Position numbers and translations under genes: made by a program. Of a DNA stretch of 64,000 nt, positions 1 through 14,323 are shown piece by piece. The stretch spans positions 1,369,001 through 1,433,000 of the forward strand of contig NW_024104294.1 of NCBI RefSeq assembly GCF_003945595.2, written 5' to 3'. The stretch comes from Pipra filicauda. Lineage: Eukaryota; Chordata; Aves; Passeriformes; Pipridae. The notes below the pieces were generated by a model. That model was not told the origin of the DNA. It made no database searches and worked only from the letters and a program-made list of their open reading frames with translations. Every line of letters begins with the position of its first letter. Within the stretch, counting starts at the first letter, position 1.

Positions 1-520
1 ATTCTGATGAAAACTTTCACGGGCAGTTACCCAAATATACTTTAAAATTAAAATTAGAAGTACTGAATGTTAGATGATACTCAACTTTTTGCTACGTTGC
101 CCAGCGAATAACAAAAAACTAAGCCAAGGTAACAGAGAAGGAATCAGCAGAGAGATATTCTTTAGCCATTTTTGCTGCAGACATTCAGCATGACTTTGGT
201 TAAAACACTGTGCTGGTTATTTGTCTCTGGGAAATCACTTTATCTTGGCTTCTCCATGTAGAATATAAACGTTTTGGGGGGGCAACTTTTCCACACACAC
301 TCAGCCATCAGGGCAGCTGATCTCACTTTGGCCAGTGGCAGCCATTACAACAAGAGCACAGCACCAAACCCAGAGAACAAGTTGGATTTTTATAAGCACC
401 TAAATCCCCCACAGCTGGTGTTCCCAATCTTACCAGGTCCAAAAGCAATAGTGAAAATACAGATACAATACAAAGCAATCTCTATTCTAGAATATGTTTA
501 TTGATATTGATTAGATAATA
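1..520. other. Intronic sequence, nothing recognised
   Basis: AT-rich sequence upstream of the first CR1 copy. I see no exon, RNA gene or repeat in it. It is presumably part of the glypican intron downstream of exon 5. Confidence 0.5.
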
Positions 521-738
521 GGAGGAAATTCTTTCCCTATGAGGGTGGTGAGGCCCTGTCACAGGTTGCCCAGAGAAGCTGTGGCTGCCCCTGGATCCCT
601 GGAAGTGTCCAAGGCTAGGCTGGACGGGGCTTGGAGCAGCCTGGGATAGTGGAAGGTGTCCCTGCCCATGGCAGGGGGGTTGGAACAAGTTATCTTTAAG
701 ATCCCTTCCAATCCAAAGCATTCAATGACTCTATGATA
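521..738 (+). mobile_element. CR1 LINE 3'-end fragment
   Basis: This is a 5'-truncated CR1 non-LTR retrotransposon covering only the 3' end. It runs from GGAAATTCTTTCCCTATGAG through the typical stretch beginning AGGTTGCCCAGAGAAGCTG, a segment around CCTGCCCATGGCAGG, and a terminal ATTCAATGACTCTATGATA, which is a degraded copy of the short CR1 3' repeats. Such copies have no poly-A tail and usually no target-site duplication. The minus-strand open frames over it are antisense readings and not genes. Its orientation is opposite to the glypican gene. Confidence 0.93.
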
Positions 739-3700
739 CGTGCTAATCTGCATAACACTTGTACATCTATCCTACCACCCTAACAGCCCAATATTTGAGC
801 TTATAAAGTTTACATTTCAACTACAGAGGAATTATTTTTCCTAAAGTTTCCTGCTGTGACCTAAGTCTTTAACAGAATCATGTCAGCTATCTAAATCAGG
901 AGGGTTTTGTAGAAGACATTTAGTACATAGCCCTTCACCTGGCATTTTAAAGCACGCTATTATATTTTGAAATCTGTTGGAAAGGTTTTCTAGATAGGAC
1001 TCATTGATGACCAAAGAATAACAAAGAAACTCAGGAGAATACATTATTAAATTAATTTCCAAGAATTAAAATGGAAGGGATTAAAACACAGCTAATAGCC
1101 CAGTGCAGTTTGTAATTAAATCTGAATTCTCCATTGCAAGAGCCTCCTTATTGAATGTAAAAAAACAAACAAACAAAAAAAAACTTGAGTCGTCCTTTAT
1201 CTTCAGGAAGAAAAATATGAGACAGACTAGCCCCACAGAATAAGCCAGAAAGCATTTTTCCCATGGTTTTGATCAGCAAAAACTACATTAGTTCCACACA
1301 GTTTAAATTAGTACAGCAGAAGTTTTAAAACTGACTTCCATTAGAGAAGTCTCTGTTTTTAACTCCCCAACTCCAGCACTAGCAATGCCAAGGCAGCACC
1401 GGCCGGGGGGGCCAGGCAGTGACACCCAGCATGTCACCAGCACAGGGGATACACTCTGAGCACACCAGGCATAAACACTCTTCCCATAATCCTTCCTCTC
1501 AGGAATACTCATAGCTGAATCCTCAGCTGGAAGGGGTTCAGGAGGAGCTGGGGTGGGGACCAACAGCAACACAGTGGTTTCCCAAAGGAATGCAGAGCTA
1601 ACTGCATTTTCACTTGAAATGCACCCTACCCTGTTCCTGACAGGCTCCTCCTAGGGCAGGATGGGAGGCAGTTCCCTTCCCCAAAGCCATCAGAGATCAT
1701 CGGGAGTCACGTAAAACTGAAACAGAGCTGATGCAGGAAGTTTAGAAAGATTAGTCTGTGCAAAGACTTTCATTACCAGAACAATTCATTCCTGCAGGTA
1801 AGAGAGCACTTTGCTGTACCTGTAGCATGGATTGTTGCAACTCAGTGTTTCAGGAGGGCTGTGCTTTTGGAACTACTGCACTAGGAAGCAAACATTCCTA
1901 AGCATAAGGGTATTCTTTGTCCTCTGAAAGGTCTGTTTTGCTCCAAATCTGCCTGTTTGACACCAACGACAGCAACAACATGGTTCACTAACATAGTTCA
2001 TGTCTTTGCAGAGTCCCAGCAGATCTCATACACTTGGCAGTAAGAACAGGACTCAGTTTCTTAATCCCAAAACATCAGTGGCAAAACATGACTTCAGAAG
2101 GTATCAAAACCTCCTTCAAGTTCCCTACCACTTGACTTCCTAGCTGCCATTCTGAACTCAGGGTTTTTGGGGCAAGATCACGCTCTGACATATGCCCTAT
2201 GTTTTCCACAGATGTAGGGTCAGATTCAGATCTTTTTTTGCACGTTTGAACCACGCTCCCAAGGACACCATAAAGTGGACAACATGGCCTAGCAAACCCT
2301 CAGAGGGATTTCTGGAACTGAGTCCTCACACCCAAACCATGGAGATGTTCCAACAGGCTGCTGGGCAGAGTCACATTATAGGACAGCAAAGGATTTGCTG
2401 TTGTCTATGATCTTCACTGTCTCAATTTGCCACAGGATCACCTGAATCACAACTTTTCCCTTTATCCTCTTTTCCCTGTAGTTAAGCTCTTTCTACAATA
2501 GCAAGGTTTGTAACACGCACTCAAATGTTTTGAGTGAGCTGTCTGCCACCACACAGAAAAGACCTCAATCTGCTTCTCCTTCCAGTCCAGCTGCAAATAA
2601 ACTCACCCAGACAATCACCTGAGTCTACTTTAAATAAAACCAGACAAGGTGTCTGAGCATACCCAGGGGGAACCAGCCATGCCAGGGAAACGGATGTGCT
2701 TGAATATCTGCTTATATTTAATAAAATTATCTCTGCCATGGGTAACAGTACACATAGGTGTCCATTCCTCTCTTTGTTTTGAGCACGTTCCGAGGTTGTG
2801 CAGCCACCCAAGCCTTCCCATGCAGCAGTCTTACCCCAGGGACGTGGCTATAAGAAGCAAATATTACGGATCAATTCTGTCTCTGGTTTAAAATGGCACA
2901 GTTCTATTAAAATTAAAAGAGCTTCAAGTATGCCTCACAGTTTTGTATTCCAGGCATTGCAAACACAGCAAAAGAGAATATGTGACTGGAGTAGCTCCAG
3001 TTGCTCCTTTCTTTTACTTCTGAATCTGTTGGAGGTTTTGGTGGCATTCCCTCTCCCTCACACTGGTAAGAGGTTGAGGGGATATGAAAAAATGCTGGAG
3101 TAACCATGGCAGTGTGCTACATCCCACTAGTTGTGCTCAACCGCCCTACCTCTGCAAAAATGGAAAATAAAACAGCAGGAATTTCTGGTTTGGCCCCAGG
3201 TGTTTTTGCAGCAGTGTATCATTTATTATCTTGCTTTAACCAAGGCATTTTCCAATTAGGTAATGAAGAGTCCACTATCACGACTGAATCACAGACTTTT
3301 AAGACATTACAAGGTCTACTGGTTTTCCTTAGTGAAATTGAATTTCCCGATATGTGCTCAGCATACCAACACATACACTGAATTTCTTTACTATTTTGGG
3401 ATAACATTTTAAATGCATTTCCTTAGAATAAGCCTGCTTATCCTGATTCTCAAAACTCAAGTTTGCCTATATGTTCCTGAAGTTCACCAGGTGAAATTCT
3501 GATTTTAGACAGAGCCTGCAAAGGTTAGAGGTTAACACTGAATGTGGATTTGTATTTTTTAAGTTAACTTACAAACACTTTGTTTGTCCCAAGAAGTTTA
3601 GTACAAGTTATTTGAAAGGACTCCCACAGCTGGGCAAGAAATACATAACTTGTTTTTAATTTTCTATATGTGGAAATAGTATATTTATTAAAAACATAAG

Positions 3701-4834
3701 TGATTATATGCCTTTTTTACATCAAGTTCCCACAAACATATTGTTCAAATCATACCCCAAATTCTTCAGTGGAAGTAAACTGCCAAGTCCTGGGTATGAA
3801 CAGAAATAATTACTGAATATTTATAGATAAACATTACATGTAAATAAATGTGTGTATAAATAACTTAATTATTATCTGGACAATGACCGTGGGAAAATCA
3901 TGAGGTCATGTTCCAGGCCACAGCCAGATTATATTACTCACTGTAAGGCTAATTCATCCAAGGATATCATGAGTTGAAAGGCAAAACTAACTCCTCTGTT
4001 CAGTCCCCAGTTTTAACAACTCACTCTCAAATACTCATTTTTTATTTAAAAGTAAGCTTTGAAATTACATTATTGCAATAAGTAAGAAATCACAGGTGAG
4101 TCAGAGATGGGCCTTCATCAACATTTTTGTCTCTTCAGTTAGTGAAGTTCATCAGAGCCTCCTAAACTATCCTCAATATTAGACTCATTTTCATAATGCT
4201 AAAAAAATACTTCTGATTTTTTGCATTTATCAAGCAGGCACTTCAATGTTTACATTTTATGTATTTTAATTAAAGGATAACATTCATGTCAGGTGAGTTT
4301 ACAAAGCAATAAACTCTTCTACAGATAATTATTCGACAACATTCTGTTCAAAGAATGAAGTAAATTTATGAACAGTCTCAAGAATTGTTGCATATTCAGT
4401 AAAGCTCATGTGGTGCCTTATGGCCTAGAAAATAAGATAGTTGGGGGGTTGTTGGTTTTCAAAGCCAGCTTTTTTCATCCTGCTCAGATTTGCTTTTCCA
4501 GCACCAGCACAGCTTTCAGGAGCATTTCAAATGCTTCTACAATAAGCACTGCCAATAAAGACACCGAGATACTTGCAGACCCCACGTTCCCCTTTCTCTG
4601 ATCAAATCAAAGCTCAAGTGAGTAGGGCTGCCAGGAACACCTCTGCAAACAGAATGACTTCTTAACTAAGCAAAAGCAAAGACATAAAGAAACACAAATC
4701 CAGGTCAAGGAGAAATTAAGTGCAGTAGAGAACTGAGAAAGATGTCACATTTGCAAAAAATAATTTGAATAGAGTATATAGCACAAATGCTGTTGAGAAT
4801 GCTTTTAAATGCTGGGTATAATTTAAAAAACATT

Positions 4835-4935
4835 CATATATATTATAGATTTATTTAATAATATTCAATAGATTAATAAAATATCAGTATTTATTTTATA
4901 AATATATATTAATAACACAAATATTATTTGTATTA
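4835..4935. repeat. AT-rich low-complexity block
   Basis: About 100 bp made almost entirely of A and T, with several short TATATATTA and AATAATATT runs, including ATAAATATATATTAAT. It is a low-complexity tract and could bind the nuclear matrix, but nothing in the sequence proves a function. Confidence 0.8.
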
Positions 4936-7900
4936 TTATTTTCTGAGTAAAGCAGACATGAGCCAGAAATATTTGCAGCAATCACTGAGAAGTTGGGTGC
5001 CATTTCTGTTTATGAGTTGGTCAATGCAAAAAAATTACTGCGTCATTAATAGATCTTATTTGGTCAAGGTCTCTTGTAGCACCTTGAGTGAGAAAATACT
5101 TTGTCTGAAAATGTAATCACGGTTCTCCACTCAGCTTAGCTGGCAACATACTGGCTGGACAGAACAGGGGAGACTCAGGTTCAACACATCAGCTGAGCCA
5201 GGCAAAACTATCATCAGAGCTCATATTTTCTTTATTCCCATAAATCCACCAGGTTCTTTCTGTGGCTGTGTAAACTGCCAACTCTCAGCACAGAAGAGAT
5301 CATCTGTTCTAAACAGCATCACAAGGGAGGTCAGTGAAAGTACACACCAGGCAGGGACAGTGCCAGAAAGATGGGTTTATATCAATAATATGAAGAGCTT
5401 GTGGGATAAAGAATGTATAAATTAAACTACTACTAAATGATATTTAACATTTGTCAAGCTGTCTTTGTGTCTACTCATCTGATCTAGGCAAATCTGCCTC
5501 TAACCACAAGACATGGCTCTGAACACTACTGGAGTCAACAAACATGCTCAGATAACTGTGCTACTTGTTTCATTGAGGAGCCAGAATTAGGCAGCAATGT
5601 GGGGTTTATTTTGCAAGGAATATCGGCATTTCAGAAGTTTACTAGTTCTGTGGAGAAAACACAAAACCTTTCACTGAGGACAATAATGTCAGTCCACTCT
5701 ACATCCTCACTTATTAAAGCTGAGATTTATGCCTGAGCTAATCCCACTGTGGCTGATGCCCAACTACAGAGCTCCACACCAGCTCTGCTCCTTTCACTGC
5801 CATGGTAAATGTTCTGTTCCTCATCCACAGAGCAAGTTCAGCAGAAGAGTGACAATCAACCCCCAGCAGAACAGGTTTCTTGGCAATCTGGGAGACTCTT
5901 CAGCCTTCCAAGCTAGAATCCAGATTACTTTTTTTTCCTCTGATTTTGATGAATCAACATCTTTCCAGTGAAAACCAGTTCAATAAAAGAAAATGCCTGT
6001 CCCTGACTCCAGCTCAAATTTTGGATTCTACCTCACCTTGCTATTTCTCTAAGAAGTTGGCTGCTATTGGACATGTTAAATCACACACACATTACCCTAG
6101 ACCACAGATATTCTGGCAGCATCTACCCTAAGTCTAAACAAGGAAGGCAAAACAGAGAAAGGGAGATTACTTTGTGTCCTGTGACATTCAGGTTTGGAGA
6201 GCAGCAAGAACAGACTGCTCACCCACCCCTCAGATACAAAGTACCTGTAATACAAATAAAACCGATAGGAAGCCTCATTTACCTAATGATAAGTTCCAGC
6301 AAGATTGTTCTAGCACAGCAAAACCTGGATCAAACTGTCAAGTATATTTAGTTCAGCATACATCTAATTTAGCTTGACAGGAAGCATGTTGCCCACACAG
6401 AGCAATTCTGCTGCCCTCCACGAGATGACTTGAGGTCTGGAATCACCCTGGATGCAGCATCAGTACCACAAGTACACACAGAAAGGCTCTGGGATATCAG
6501 CACAGTAAACTGGGAGAGAAACAGTATTGTCTGCTGTGACTGACAGATAATTGAGCGTCTGAACAAGGCACCAAGGCGAGAGGAGGGCTGGAGAATTATT
6601 CACATCTTCAGAGGGAACAAACCAAGCAGGCTGACTGCTTAGCTGTTAAGTAGAGATTTTTTTGCGTTTCCACCGAAAGATTTTCATTTAAGCAACTACA
6701 GGTTTTATCACAGCAACACCTTCCTCCAAGTATTCACTTCTGTTTGAAAAATGTAAAGTTTATTATTTAACTTGATCAGCTCTGTTGAAACAATGATGGG
6801 TTCCTAGAGGCCTGCTTCAAAGTCCAGAGAATTTAATGCATGGGGTTTTTTTTTCCATTGACCTGCTTATTCACAGACGGTCTATAGATGCTGTTTTCAT
6901 CACTGCCGGGACACAGGACTAGTAAAGGAAAATCAGAAAATTCACTTCCAACTGATTTTTTTTTTAATACACCATTACTTTTAAGTGTTCAATTTCTCCT
7001 TGAAATAATGTCCAAAAGATTTTTATGTACACCTGCTGGTGTTTTTCTCACACTCATCAAGACTTCACATTTTAACAGTTACACAAAACAATCTGTAGAG
7101 CAAATTCTTTCAAAGACACCCATCCTGGTAATACAAAGTGATAGTAAGACTTTGTAGGGATTGGTGGAAATTTAGAAGCCTCTATTAAATGGTGCAGCAA
7201 AGCAATGTGCTCTGGGGCAGCACGGGCATTCAATGTTCTGAAAAATGCCAAAATTCAAACATCCTATGGTATTCCTTTTCATCCCACAGACAAAGGGACC
7301 ACACGTCTACCTATAGTTTTAGGAGGAAAGGATTAGGCATATCAATATTAAAAACATTCTTACTGATGTCTCTTTAACTGATATTCTGAAGAATACTTTT
7401 TCAGTCCAATATCTCTGGGCTAAGATGGGATTTTCTCTTTCTTGTTGATATTACTGTATTGCATACCAATTGCAAATGAAAGAAAATGAATTTTACTTCC
7501 CTACTGGAAGAATCACTGGCTAAGAGAGACCGAAGGATCAGATAAGACTTTCTACCTTTTCAATAGGACTTGGACCGTGACCTTTCCTAATAGGAATGGG
7601 TATAAAGTCATTATGTTGAAGTGTGCACAAGAAAATAAACTTTACCTTGGATGTTTTCCATAGAATTTAACCATGTCTGGATTGTTTATGTTAGAAGAGT
7701 TTCAATGATTGGAACACTACCATACTATTATAGCAGTATTTTAATTGGAAAGTTTCAGCTTTCTGACTAAATAAGGGCTGTTCTTTCCTTCTTCTAAAGA
7801 AAATAAATAGGAAAAAAAAAGCATACAAAAGAAAGAGTACCTGCCTATCACTCCTTATTACTCTTCAAAAAAAGAATATTCCAAACTTGCCACAATAGAA

Positions 7901-8474
7901 GAGATACTCTACTAGTAACAAGTTAGTCCCCATTACATAGCATCTGCAAAACACTGTCCCACTGGAGCAAGCTTCTGACTGTATGACATGATTTATTCTT
8001 CCAGGTACTCTGCTCGAAGTCCTGCACCATGGAGTATTTAAATTAAAAGGAGTAAAATCATGGAGTAGACAACAAATCCACATGTGTCCTGCAAGAAACT
8101 CTGAAACTGAGTATTATTTGTATTCAGTTCCCTCAACCTGAGAGGAAACGTTTAATGTGGCAATCTTAAAAAAGAGATCTTCACAGGTCAAATCTCCATC
8201 TGTATTTACAAAAATATTTTTCAAATACTGACCTACGCCATCAATTTAAATTGCCTGGACATATTACAGTAACAAATATCTAAGAAGAAAGTCTACCACT
8301 GCAAGTAAGATGAGGGTATGATTTCACAAAAGAAGGACTGTTTCCAACAAGCAAGTCACACTTTACCGGCAGTGGGCATGAGGTCAATGTAAGTCAATCC
8401 AGAGAACTGTGTTCACCACATCAGTATGATTTTTAACTATACTTTACACAGAAACATAAGCCAAAATGCAATTT

Positions 8475-8492
8475 AAAAAAAAAAAAAAAAAA
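8475..8492 (+). repeat. Poly-A run (18 A)
   Basis: An uninterrupted run of 18 adenines followed by GGCAG. No retrotransposed body is recognisable upstream, so I treat it as a simple repeat. Confidence 0.9.
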
Positions 8493-11400
8493 GGCAGAAA
8501 GAAAATCTCTGAAGAGAACCACCAAAATATTGGAAGTAGCTTCTCTGGTCTTCTTCAAGGGTGAACTGTAAAGGACTTAGTGGAGCTGCCAGAGTCCCTC
8601 AAGTGACCCCAAATGCAGCCTGAGCATCAGGATATCCTGCTGCCACCAGGAGTTCATGTACAACAGGCACCAAAATCCTCAGTAGTCCAGCCCAAGAGAA
8701 GCGAGGACCACAAATTGTTCTATCAAACTTCACAAACAGACCTTGGGCGAGCAGTTACTCGTGCCTTGAATGAGACTTCTTGTGCTCTTTTTGTACCACC
8801 TGAAAAATGTCGACACTTGCTACTGCCTTTCTCTTCCTGTGCCTTCACAGAAAACTTGCCTCCTGATCCACATTAGCTTCTCATCTTTAGCTGGTGCTGG
8901 ATAATTCAACACCTTGCTCCTTTTTGGTGTTAAATTGTCTCCCAATAGCTGGCACATAATTATATTTAATGAAATGTACTACACTGAGATCAATCTATTA
9001 GTAGTTTCCAGGACTGAAATCCTTAAAATTGTCTTTCCTTGATCATCCCCCACAAAACAAAAAACCTCAACAACAACAAAAGTAAAGCCCCTGAGCAGAC
9101 AGACTGATCAGTTTAAATTACAAAGATCAGTGCAGATAACATCCAGTCAGGTGGTCTGACACAGGTATCCATGAGTTAGGTATCATGTACAAATATCACA
9201 GACTTCTGCCACTTTCCTTCATACCCTTTTTCCAATGTGGATCATACTGAAGACATGTCTTGACCTTTTTAAAATTTGTCGTGGGGTGGAAAGACATTTA
9301 AAGAGTCTTATTCTTGACAGAAAGCCTCACCAGAAAACATGATTTCTGCTCAAAACTGAACAAAATTTCTTATGTTTCTGACCAAACTAATAAATCTTTC
9401 CTGAGCAATGGAAACTCAATTCGTATTTGCAAACCCAAACAATAATTTTCAGAAGTCATGCAATTCGGGAGCAAATAACTCCTTCCTCATTTAGTTAGAT
9501 TCTATTACTTAACAGAAAATCCTTACACAAATGCACTGAAGTGCCACAAGAAGAAGCTTTAATACAATGCAGCAGATGTACATGGGCACACGTGCTGGCA
9601 TTCCTTGCACAATGGAGAGGGAAAGGAGGGAGGGCTTGCCACTCAAATTCATGATGTACACTTGTAAAAGTTCCTTCTGTAGCACAAGAAGAAAGGTTGT
9701 ATATGTGGTGCATAAAATGATATCTGTTCTCAAGAACATGGTTTTGATCCAGCCTGCACTTTTGCTGCTCCCACCCACTGCAGTCACAAAATGAACTCAA
9801 ACCTGCCCCAACTGGCTGCAGCATCCGAGCTGGGAAGGTTCTTTATGGACAACGAATTTTATTTAAAAAACTTCTGTCTGGAATTCCAAAGGTATCAGGT
9901 CTCACTACACAGCCCAGCAGCTGTGGGATGTATTCTCTTTGATCTTGACAGCTTTCCCCAAGCAGAGGAAAGCTCACAGGTAGTTATGGGACACATAAGG
10001 TATTTCATGACCACTTACTTTTCAGCTCTGTATCCTGGTTCTTTAACATAGCCTTGCAAATGGTCCCAAGGTGTAATAGGGACCCTTTTGACTGAACAGA
10101 AAATTGAGGCTGAAAGCTTGTACCTGACAGCTTTGTCCCATGCAATATTAGAAATGGCCCTTGCCTGAAAAAGTAAATATATCTTTCCAATCCGTGGAGA
10201 AAAATAACTACTGTGGTAACCAACAGTAAACTGTAACACTTTAAACAGTTTAGAAGTGTAGTGATGGGTAACAGCTTTCAAGACAGTCGCCACTTCCTGC
10301 TGTCCACGTGTTCAAAAATGTTTAGAGCACTGAGCCTCGTTAGGAACAGTTTTACAACGAGGGAGCAGATTTTCCAATGCCATTTTTCCCCACTCTGTTT
10401 TAGTTAGTAAGACTGTCATCAAACAAATAGGGACAAGGGGCTCTCTGCTAACTCTTTAATGGCGCTGTAACATGAGTCTTCTCCACTCTCCCACGTCACT
10501 GTAGATTAAACAGTTCATGGTTTTTTTCATAGAGGCAGAACTAGAAGCAGAAGAGTAATGTAGCCACAGGATCCTACGTGGCACTGATTTCAAATCACCA
10601 CAGAAGACATTCCTTTGTAAATCTGTATATTCCCATAACCCCCTGGGAGGTATATCCGTGACATCCTTTCTGGCACTACATAGTAATTCCTTCAATTAGT
10701 ATCAGCTTACTGTGCTGCCCTCTCTGAGCCTGGAGGAGAAAAGCCATCTAGGCATTATTATCTGGCATTTAATAACTCAGAGCTTCTTGGCTGAATTTGT
10801 GTGCTTCCTTTTCATAACAAATCACTTCACATGGGTCATGTACACACAGAACATCCAATACTAACCATTTCTTTTTCTGCTTGATAGTACTGGTGAAATG
10901 CTATCAAAAAGCTGCACTTTCACCATATATTACCAATTCACTTAGACCAAATTTTCTTTTCCTAACTGAAAGTTGCCTGACATTTCTTTTAAGAAATCCT
11001 CTCTAAAACTGAACTAAAATTCCATTTATTCCTATTAGAAATAAGAAGGACAAATATTATATCCCTACTGAGGCATTCATTTCCTTATATTGCTGTGTTT
11101 TCCTAGTTAAATAGATTTTCCTCTGTGAGCATCTTTTAAAACCTACTACAGCCCTTTGTGGTGGAACTACTTACAGCATACATATTTTTAACTAAGTACT
11201 ACAGGTTAATAATTGGGGATAAGAACAGTTCTAATCTCATGTGCATCACACTCTGTGTTTAAAATATCATTGCTTCTTTCCATCATCGGTGAAGTCTCTC
11301 AGCTTGTAAAAGCAAAATAATGCAGGTTGCTGTGTGTCTCAATGCACCTCACAACTATTAGAAGAGTCTGCCAAGCACTGGTGCTTGTTAGTTTGCTGTA

Positions 11401-11592
11401 AATGTGGCCTTCAAGAGTTTCAGGTATTACACCGCAATTTGAAAATGTGCCCAAATAAAGCAGGGGAGAATAGAATCGGCACATCAAACATATTGGCTTT
11501 CCCATCCTTCTTTATGACCAATCCCAAAGCTCTAATTCCAGAAACTTCCTTCACATCAATCAAGCAGAAATCCAGAGTATTCCATAGAAGTG

Positions 11593-11641
11593 AATAAAGC
11601 CTTTGTGCTGCTGATCTTTGTAGCAGGGCTCAGGCTTTATT
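11593..11641. repeat. Inverted repeat with AATAAA in both arms
   Basis: The 10-bp arms AATAAAGCCT (11593-11602) and AGGCTTTATT (11632-11641) are perfect inverted copies separated by 29 bp. Each strand therefore carries an AATAAA polyadenylation hexamer at the same locus. No transcript ending here is evident, so the role is unknown and chance is possible. Confidence 0.7.
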
Positions 11642-14046
11642 GACCAATGCCAGGAGCTCTAGACCAGGGTATCTCAGCAAAGATTTCTCCAGTCAGCTCA
11701 GCATCCTCAGCTGTTCTTTCCAGCCTCTCTGGACTACTCCCATTTCCTCCCCTCTTCTCACACACAGCTGACCTCCACATACCCCCTTATCTACACTTCC
11801 TGACTGATTTCCCCACAGTTCCCCCTCTTTCCTTCATGCACCGTGGCCTCGCACTGTCCCATCTGAATCTGACCAAATTCATGAACATATTTTGCAGAAC
11901 AGATCAAGTGTGTATGTTTGTAACAGAAAGGTTAAGAGTTTCTATGAAACCCCTCTGTCTTCACTTCTGCAAAATGTCTAAGTTTCAATGACAAAACCCA
12001 CAGGATTTATTATCCCATTTGAGAAAAGTGAACTGGAGAGAAGGACCCAGTGCTACCCTTTGCTGCTGTTAATTGATTTGCCTTCAAAAGCAGGGAAGAG
12101 ACCAATGCAGGAGGTAATTAGCAGCTTTATTAACATTTACATGCTTTCATGGCAATGAACTTTAGCCCTCACCCTCAAGCGTCCTGAGAGAAGGACAAAA
12201 TCTGACATTCAAAGCCTGTCAGAGCTCTGCATCATTCAGAAGGGTAAACTCAGGTAAATTTATGTCTTAAACGGTCACTTCTGACAGCGTGTATTTGGTT
12301 TATCCCACGGGATTTAAAATTTAGAAAACAACCAAAGAAAACTGACAAAAAAAAACCAAACCCAACTAACTCCAAAAAAACATAAGTCCTAGAAAACACC
12401 CTAAAACCTGCAAAATCCAGGAAAAAATATGGATAGTAATTTGCAACTTACAGTAATGAATGTACCTCTAGAAATTGCTTAGACTGATGGCACAAGAACA
12501 ACAGAAGTTAAACACTTTTTAAGCATGCTAAGGCTGAATGATTATCTGTTTTCCATATCCAAAGGGCTGCTTGCTAAAGCCTAAGGACACGAGAAAGAGG
12601 ACAATGAAAGTGCTAAATTCATAAAAACTGAAAGCCTCTAAGGGAAAACATTTTGCGAAAAGGAATTCACTGTGATTTGGCACTTCCTTCCTAAGCCAGC
12701 TTGCACAGGCCCTTAGAGTCTAACAACAGTGACATGATCTGTTCAAGCCTGTGGACAGGTGTCCCCTAATCCCTCCACTTCATGCAAAGTTCCAAGAAAA
12801 ACAAGTTAAGGAGAGAAGGAAGGAAAAAAAGTGTGAGCTTCTACTGGGTGTTACAAAACATCCTTCTCTTCTGTTTCTAGTAACGTGGTTTAAAAACCAC
12901 TTTTCCATGCAGGCTTTTAACCCTAAAATGTTACACTTGAAGCTTCCTGAGAAAGTGTCTCCAACTGGAAAAGCAGCTGCTGTAAAATAATCTCCTCCTC
13001 TACCCCCCACCAAACCAGGGTATTCCATGTGAAACCTGTACAATTCAGTGACAGGACCATGGATTTACTCCCTCTTAACTCCTCACAGCACTACAAAACC
13101 ATGGCAGATTTGGAGAAATCAGAATAAAGGTTTTACCACATCTCAAATGTTTATGCCATACCAACTGCAAAGTCTGTGACCATTCCACATAAAATCCACC
13201 CACACACATCTGAAAAGATCCACCTGAAATGATGATGAGATCTGTACCTGTGCAATGGAATGCTGTGTCTGACCAGCAGAATTTTTCTCCTTCTACCACC
13301 ATGAAGAATATTTCAGATCAAGCTCACTGGCATTAACAGAAAGACCATTTCATTTGGAAACTCAGGATTTCGGAATCCTCTTGAAATTGAGAGGCAGCAA
13401 AGACAAAACTCCCTAAACTGATTTCCACAAAGGTTTTTCTTTCCTCAATCCAAATAAAGTTAAGTTTGATCTTCTGATCCAACATTCCTATGTAGGATCC
13501 AAGTTAGATATGGCTATAGCTCAACAATCATTAAGTGGGACAGATGAGAAACAGGGCAGACAGAAAAACAACAAAAAACAAACAATACAGTGGCTTAAAG
13601 CACACTTAAAGCTGTTATTTGTAATGCTAGTTCTAATTCCTGCTTATAGATATTACATATATGAACAAATATTTAGTTAAGACTAAAAATAATTATGTTA
13701 GTTCACAGAAATTTGATGGGACCAATCAGGGAAGTGTCCAAAAATTCTTTATTTGCTTTAGCTGAGGAAAGAACCACCCTAACAACAGGGAGAATAATTC
13801 CTCCTCTCTTTCTCTCCTTTTCCAGTTTTTCATATTTGAAAGCATTTTGCATACGGTCATAATTTCATAGTTCTCCTGACACTGTGGATTTTCAGCAACA
13901 GGAAGAGAATTTCATTGTGTTTTTCAGTTTTAAAAATGTGAATACTCGAGATGGTGAAACTGGGCTGCAGAACAGCCAAGGCTTCAAAGTCGTGAGGACA
14001 CAACTCAGTCACATTTGTAACTATATTTCAGTACTTGTCTTACCTG

Positions 14047-14061
14047 AAAAAAAAAAAAAAA
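14047..14061 (+). repeat. Poly-A run (15 A)
   Basis: Fifteen consecutive adenines following TTACCTG. This is a simple repeat with no recognisable element attached. Confidence 0.9.
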
Positions 14062-14323
14062 TCAAGTACAGAAGATTGCTTTTCTCTAAAGTATTCTGAG
14101 AAATCAAACAATAAGGACCTGACCGCAGAAACAGGTGGCTCAGTGTTCAAAATGGAGTTGTACATGCAAAAACTGGAAGGGGAATAAGCTTTTCAGGTTT
14201 ATTTGTCCTCTAATTTATAATCTAAAACTGCCACTTTCTGTGGTGGATGGAAAACTTTAGAAACAGCTTTAAACGTTCATGGAATAGCACAGACTTAACA
14301 GATAACCCATTTAAATACAAGTA

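Larger units (their letters stand above)
739..14323. other. Long intronic stretch without recognisable gene
   Basis: About 13.6 kb of AT-rich sequence, probably intron 5 of the glypican gene. It holds A-rich simple tracts (about 1158-1185, 8475-8492, 12345-12380, 13563-13585, 14047-14061), an AT-rich block at 4835-4935, a hairpin-forming inverted repeat at 11593-11641 and an exon-like interval at 10019-10164. None of the open frames here (all below about 115 codons) shows a protein family I recognise. I searched by eye for glypican exon 6 signatures on the minus strand and found none, but such a search can miss a short divergent exon. Confidence 0.5.

Noticed and set aside
482..753. Minus-strand open frames of 64-79 codons
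   Set aside because: They are antisense readings of the CR1 3' end at 521-738.
2400..2420. Minus-strand reading with K-I-I-D, like the glypican exon 6 region
   Set aside because: A stop follows shortly, and neither flanking glypican residues nor splice sites fit.
8475..8492. Poly-A run as the tail of a processed pseudogene
   Set aside because: No recognisable gene body precedes it, and target duplications are not visible.
9495..9824. 109-codon minus-strand frame, cysteine- and histidine-containing
   Set aside because: The cysteine spacing fits no zinc-finger pattern, and opposite-strand frames are also open, so it is probably chance.
14037..14061. Possible minus-strand splice donor at TTAC|CTG
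   Set aside because: The adjoining sequence is a poly-A run and cannot be a coding exon.
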